Positions 63,610 to 64,000 of a DNA stretch of 64,000 nucleotides are shown piece after piece. How positions within the stretch are numbered: position 1 is the stretch's first letter; each line of letters begins with the position of its first letter. Both the position numbers and the translations under genes were made by a program. Source of the stretch: Tamilnaduibacter salinus (lineage in GTDB: Bacteria > Pseudomonadota > Gammaproteobacteria > Pseudomonadales > Oleiphilaceae); contig NZ_QEKQ01000008.1 in assembly GCF_003096655.1 (NCBI RefSeq), positions 124,001-188,000 on the forward strand, read 5' to 3'. The notes under the pieces are model-generated. The model was not told the DNA's origin. It saw only the letters and a program-made list of their open reading frames with translations, and did no database searches.

Positions 63610-64000
63610 AGACTACCCGGGAAATGGAAGAAAGGCTCAGATTTCTGAGTCGTGTAGTGAGCAAAGAAATAAAACACCTCGATTACGCGGCAAGTCAGGT
63701 CTTTGTCGATGCCTTTACCTTTGAGGCGGTAGAGGCGTTGGATGCCAACCCTGAACTGGCGCTTAAGGTAGAGGCCTTCACAAGCCGTTTCTGCCGCCTA
63801 CAAGACACCCTGGGAGACAAACTTTTGCCGGTGCTGCTTAAAGCGCTGGGAGAACCCGACAGGGCCTTGTTGATCAACCTTGAGAAAGCCGAAAAGTTTG
63901 GTTGGCTGGATTCGGCTGAACAGTGGATCGCGCTCCGGCAGTTGCGTAATCAGATGATTCACGAATACATCGAAGATGCCCGGACTCTGTTTGACGCGCT
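63606..64000 (+). CDS. HEPN toxin partner, truncated by window end
   Basis: GTG start at 63606 overlapping the MNT stop (GTGA). The visible 131 codons read [20 protein letters not shown] at the start and contain RNQMIHEY, the Rx4HxY HEPN motif, near residue 117. The frame is open to the last base. Homologous to the protein at 49253. The 3' end is outside the window. Confidence 0.82.
   Translation, partial: MKTTREMEERLRFLSRVVSKEIKHLDYAASQVFVDAFTFEAVEALDANPELALKVEAFTSRFCRLQDTLGDKLLPVLLKALGEPDRALLINLEKAEKFGWLDSAEQWIALRQLRNQMIHEYIEDARTLFDA

Overview
The window is about 64 kb of a high-GC gammaproteobacterial chromosome. Gene order is Pseudomonadales-like: nit/yjgA-ptsO-rapZ-ptsN-hpf-rpoN-lptBAC-kdsCD and mlaFEDCB-ibaG-murA-hisGDC follow the Pseudomonas/Marinobacter layout, and a DUF1302/DUF1329/LuxR trio and a pilin next to tRNA-Thr fit as well. 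I cannot name a species from the sequence alone.

Layout. 1-20.5 kb is core: end of yhdP, a nitrilase-family amidase, mgtE, yjgA, then (minus strand) PTS-Ntr/RpoN and LPS-transport/Kdo genes, then (plus strand) the Mla lipid-transport operon, ibaG, murA and hisG-hisD-hisC. 20.7-24.7 kb holds a Nif3-like protein, zapG, zapE and a thiolase. 25-30.6 kb holds outer-membrane DUF1302, DUF1329, a LuxR-type regulator and an acyltransferase. 30.8-39.6 kb is a looser region: Bax-like glucosaminidase, a 738-aa lipoprotein, a YfaZ-like porin, yacG, a hybrid histidine kinase, trmO and an outer-membrane protein. 39.8-47.7 kb is the type IV pilus locus (coaE, pilD, pilC, pilB; then two pilins flanking a serine hydrolase), ending at tRNA-Thr. 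47.9-49.8 kb is a toxin-antitoxin island (PHD/XRE-like, AbrB-PIN, MNT-HEPN). 49.9-54.8 kb contains cysQ, rfaH, an SLC13 permease and cysC. 55-62.5 kb is an exopolysaccharide/capsule export block (YjbH, lipoprotein, Wzi, multi-SLBB Wza-like protein) with an RfaH ops site directly upstream. The window ends in a second MNT-HEPN pair.

The most unusual feature is a dense set of intergenic repeats. Family A has arms built from three CACGGAA units spaced 9-10 nt apart, and an inverted copy at the other end; family B has the same architecture with CGCGGAA units. Most copies are 100-220 bp and non-coding, but one A element (53639-54131) and one B element (62542-63018) each enclose exactly one GxxExxY (PD-(D/E)XK-fold) gene. 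The short copies look like non-autonomous derivatives of GxxExxY-bearing elements. A sits concentrically inside B at two places, arms overlap stop codons, one is fused in frame into YjbH, and the start region of wzi is made of repeat arms. A separate 160-bp palindromic element occurs twice and in both cases supplies the same last codons (E-S-A-R-stop) to unrelated genes.
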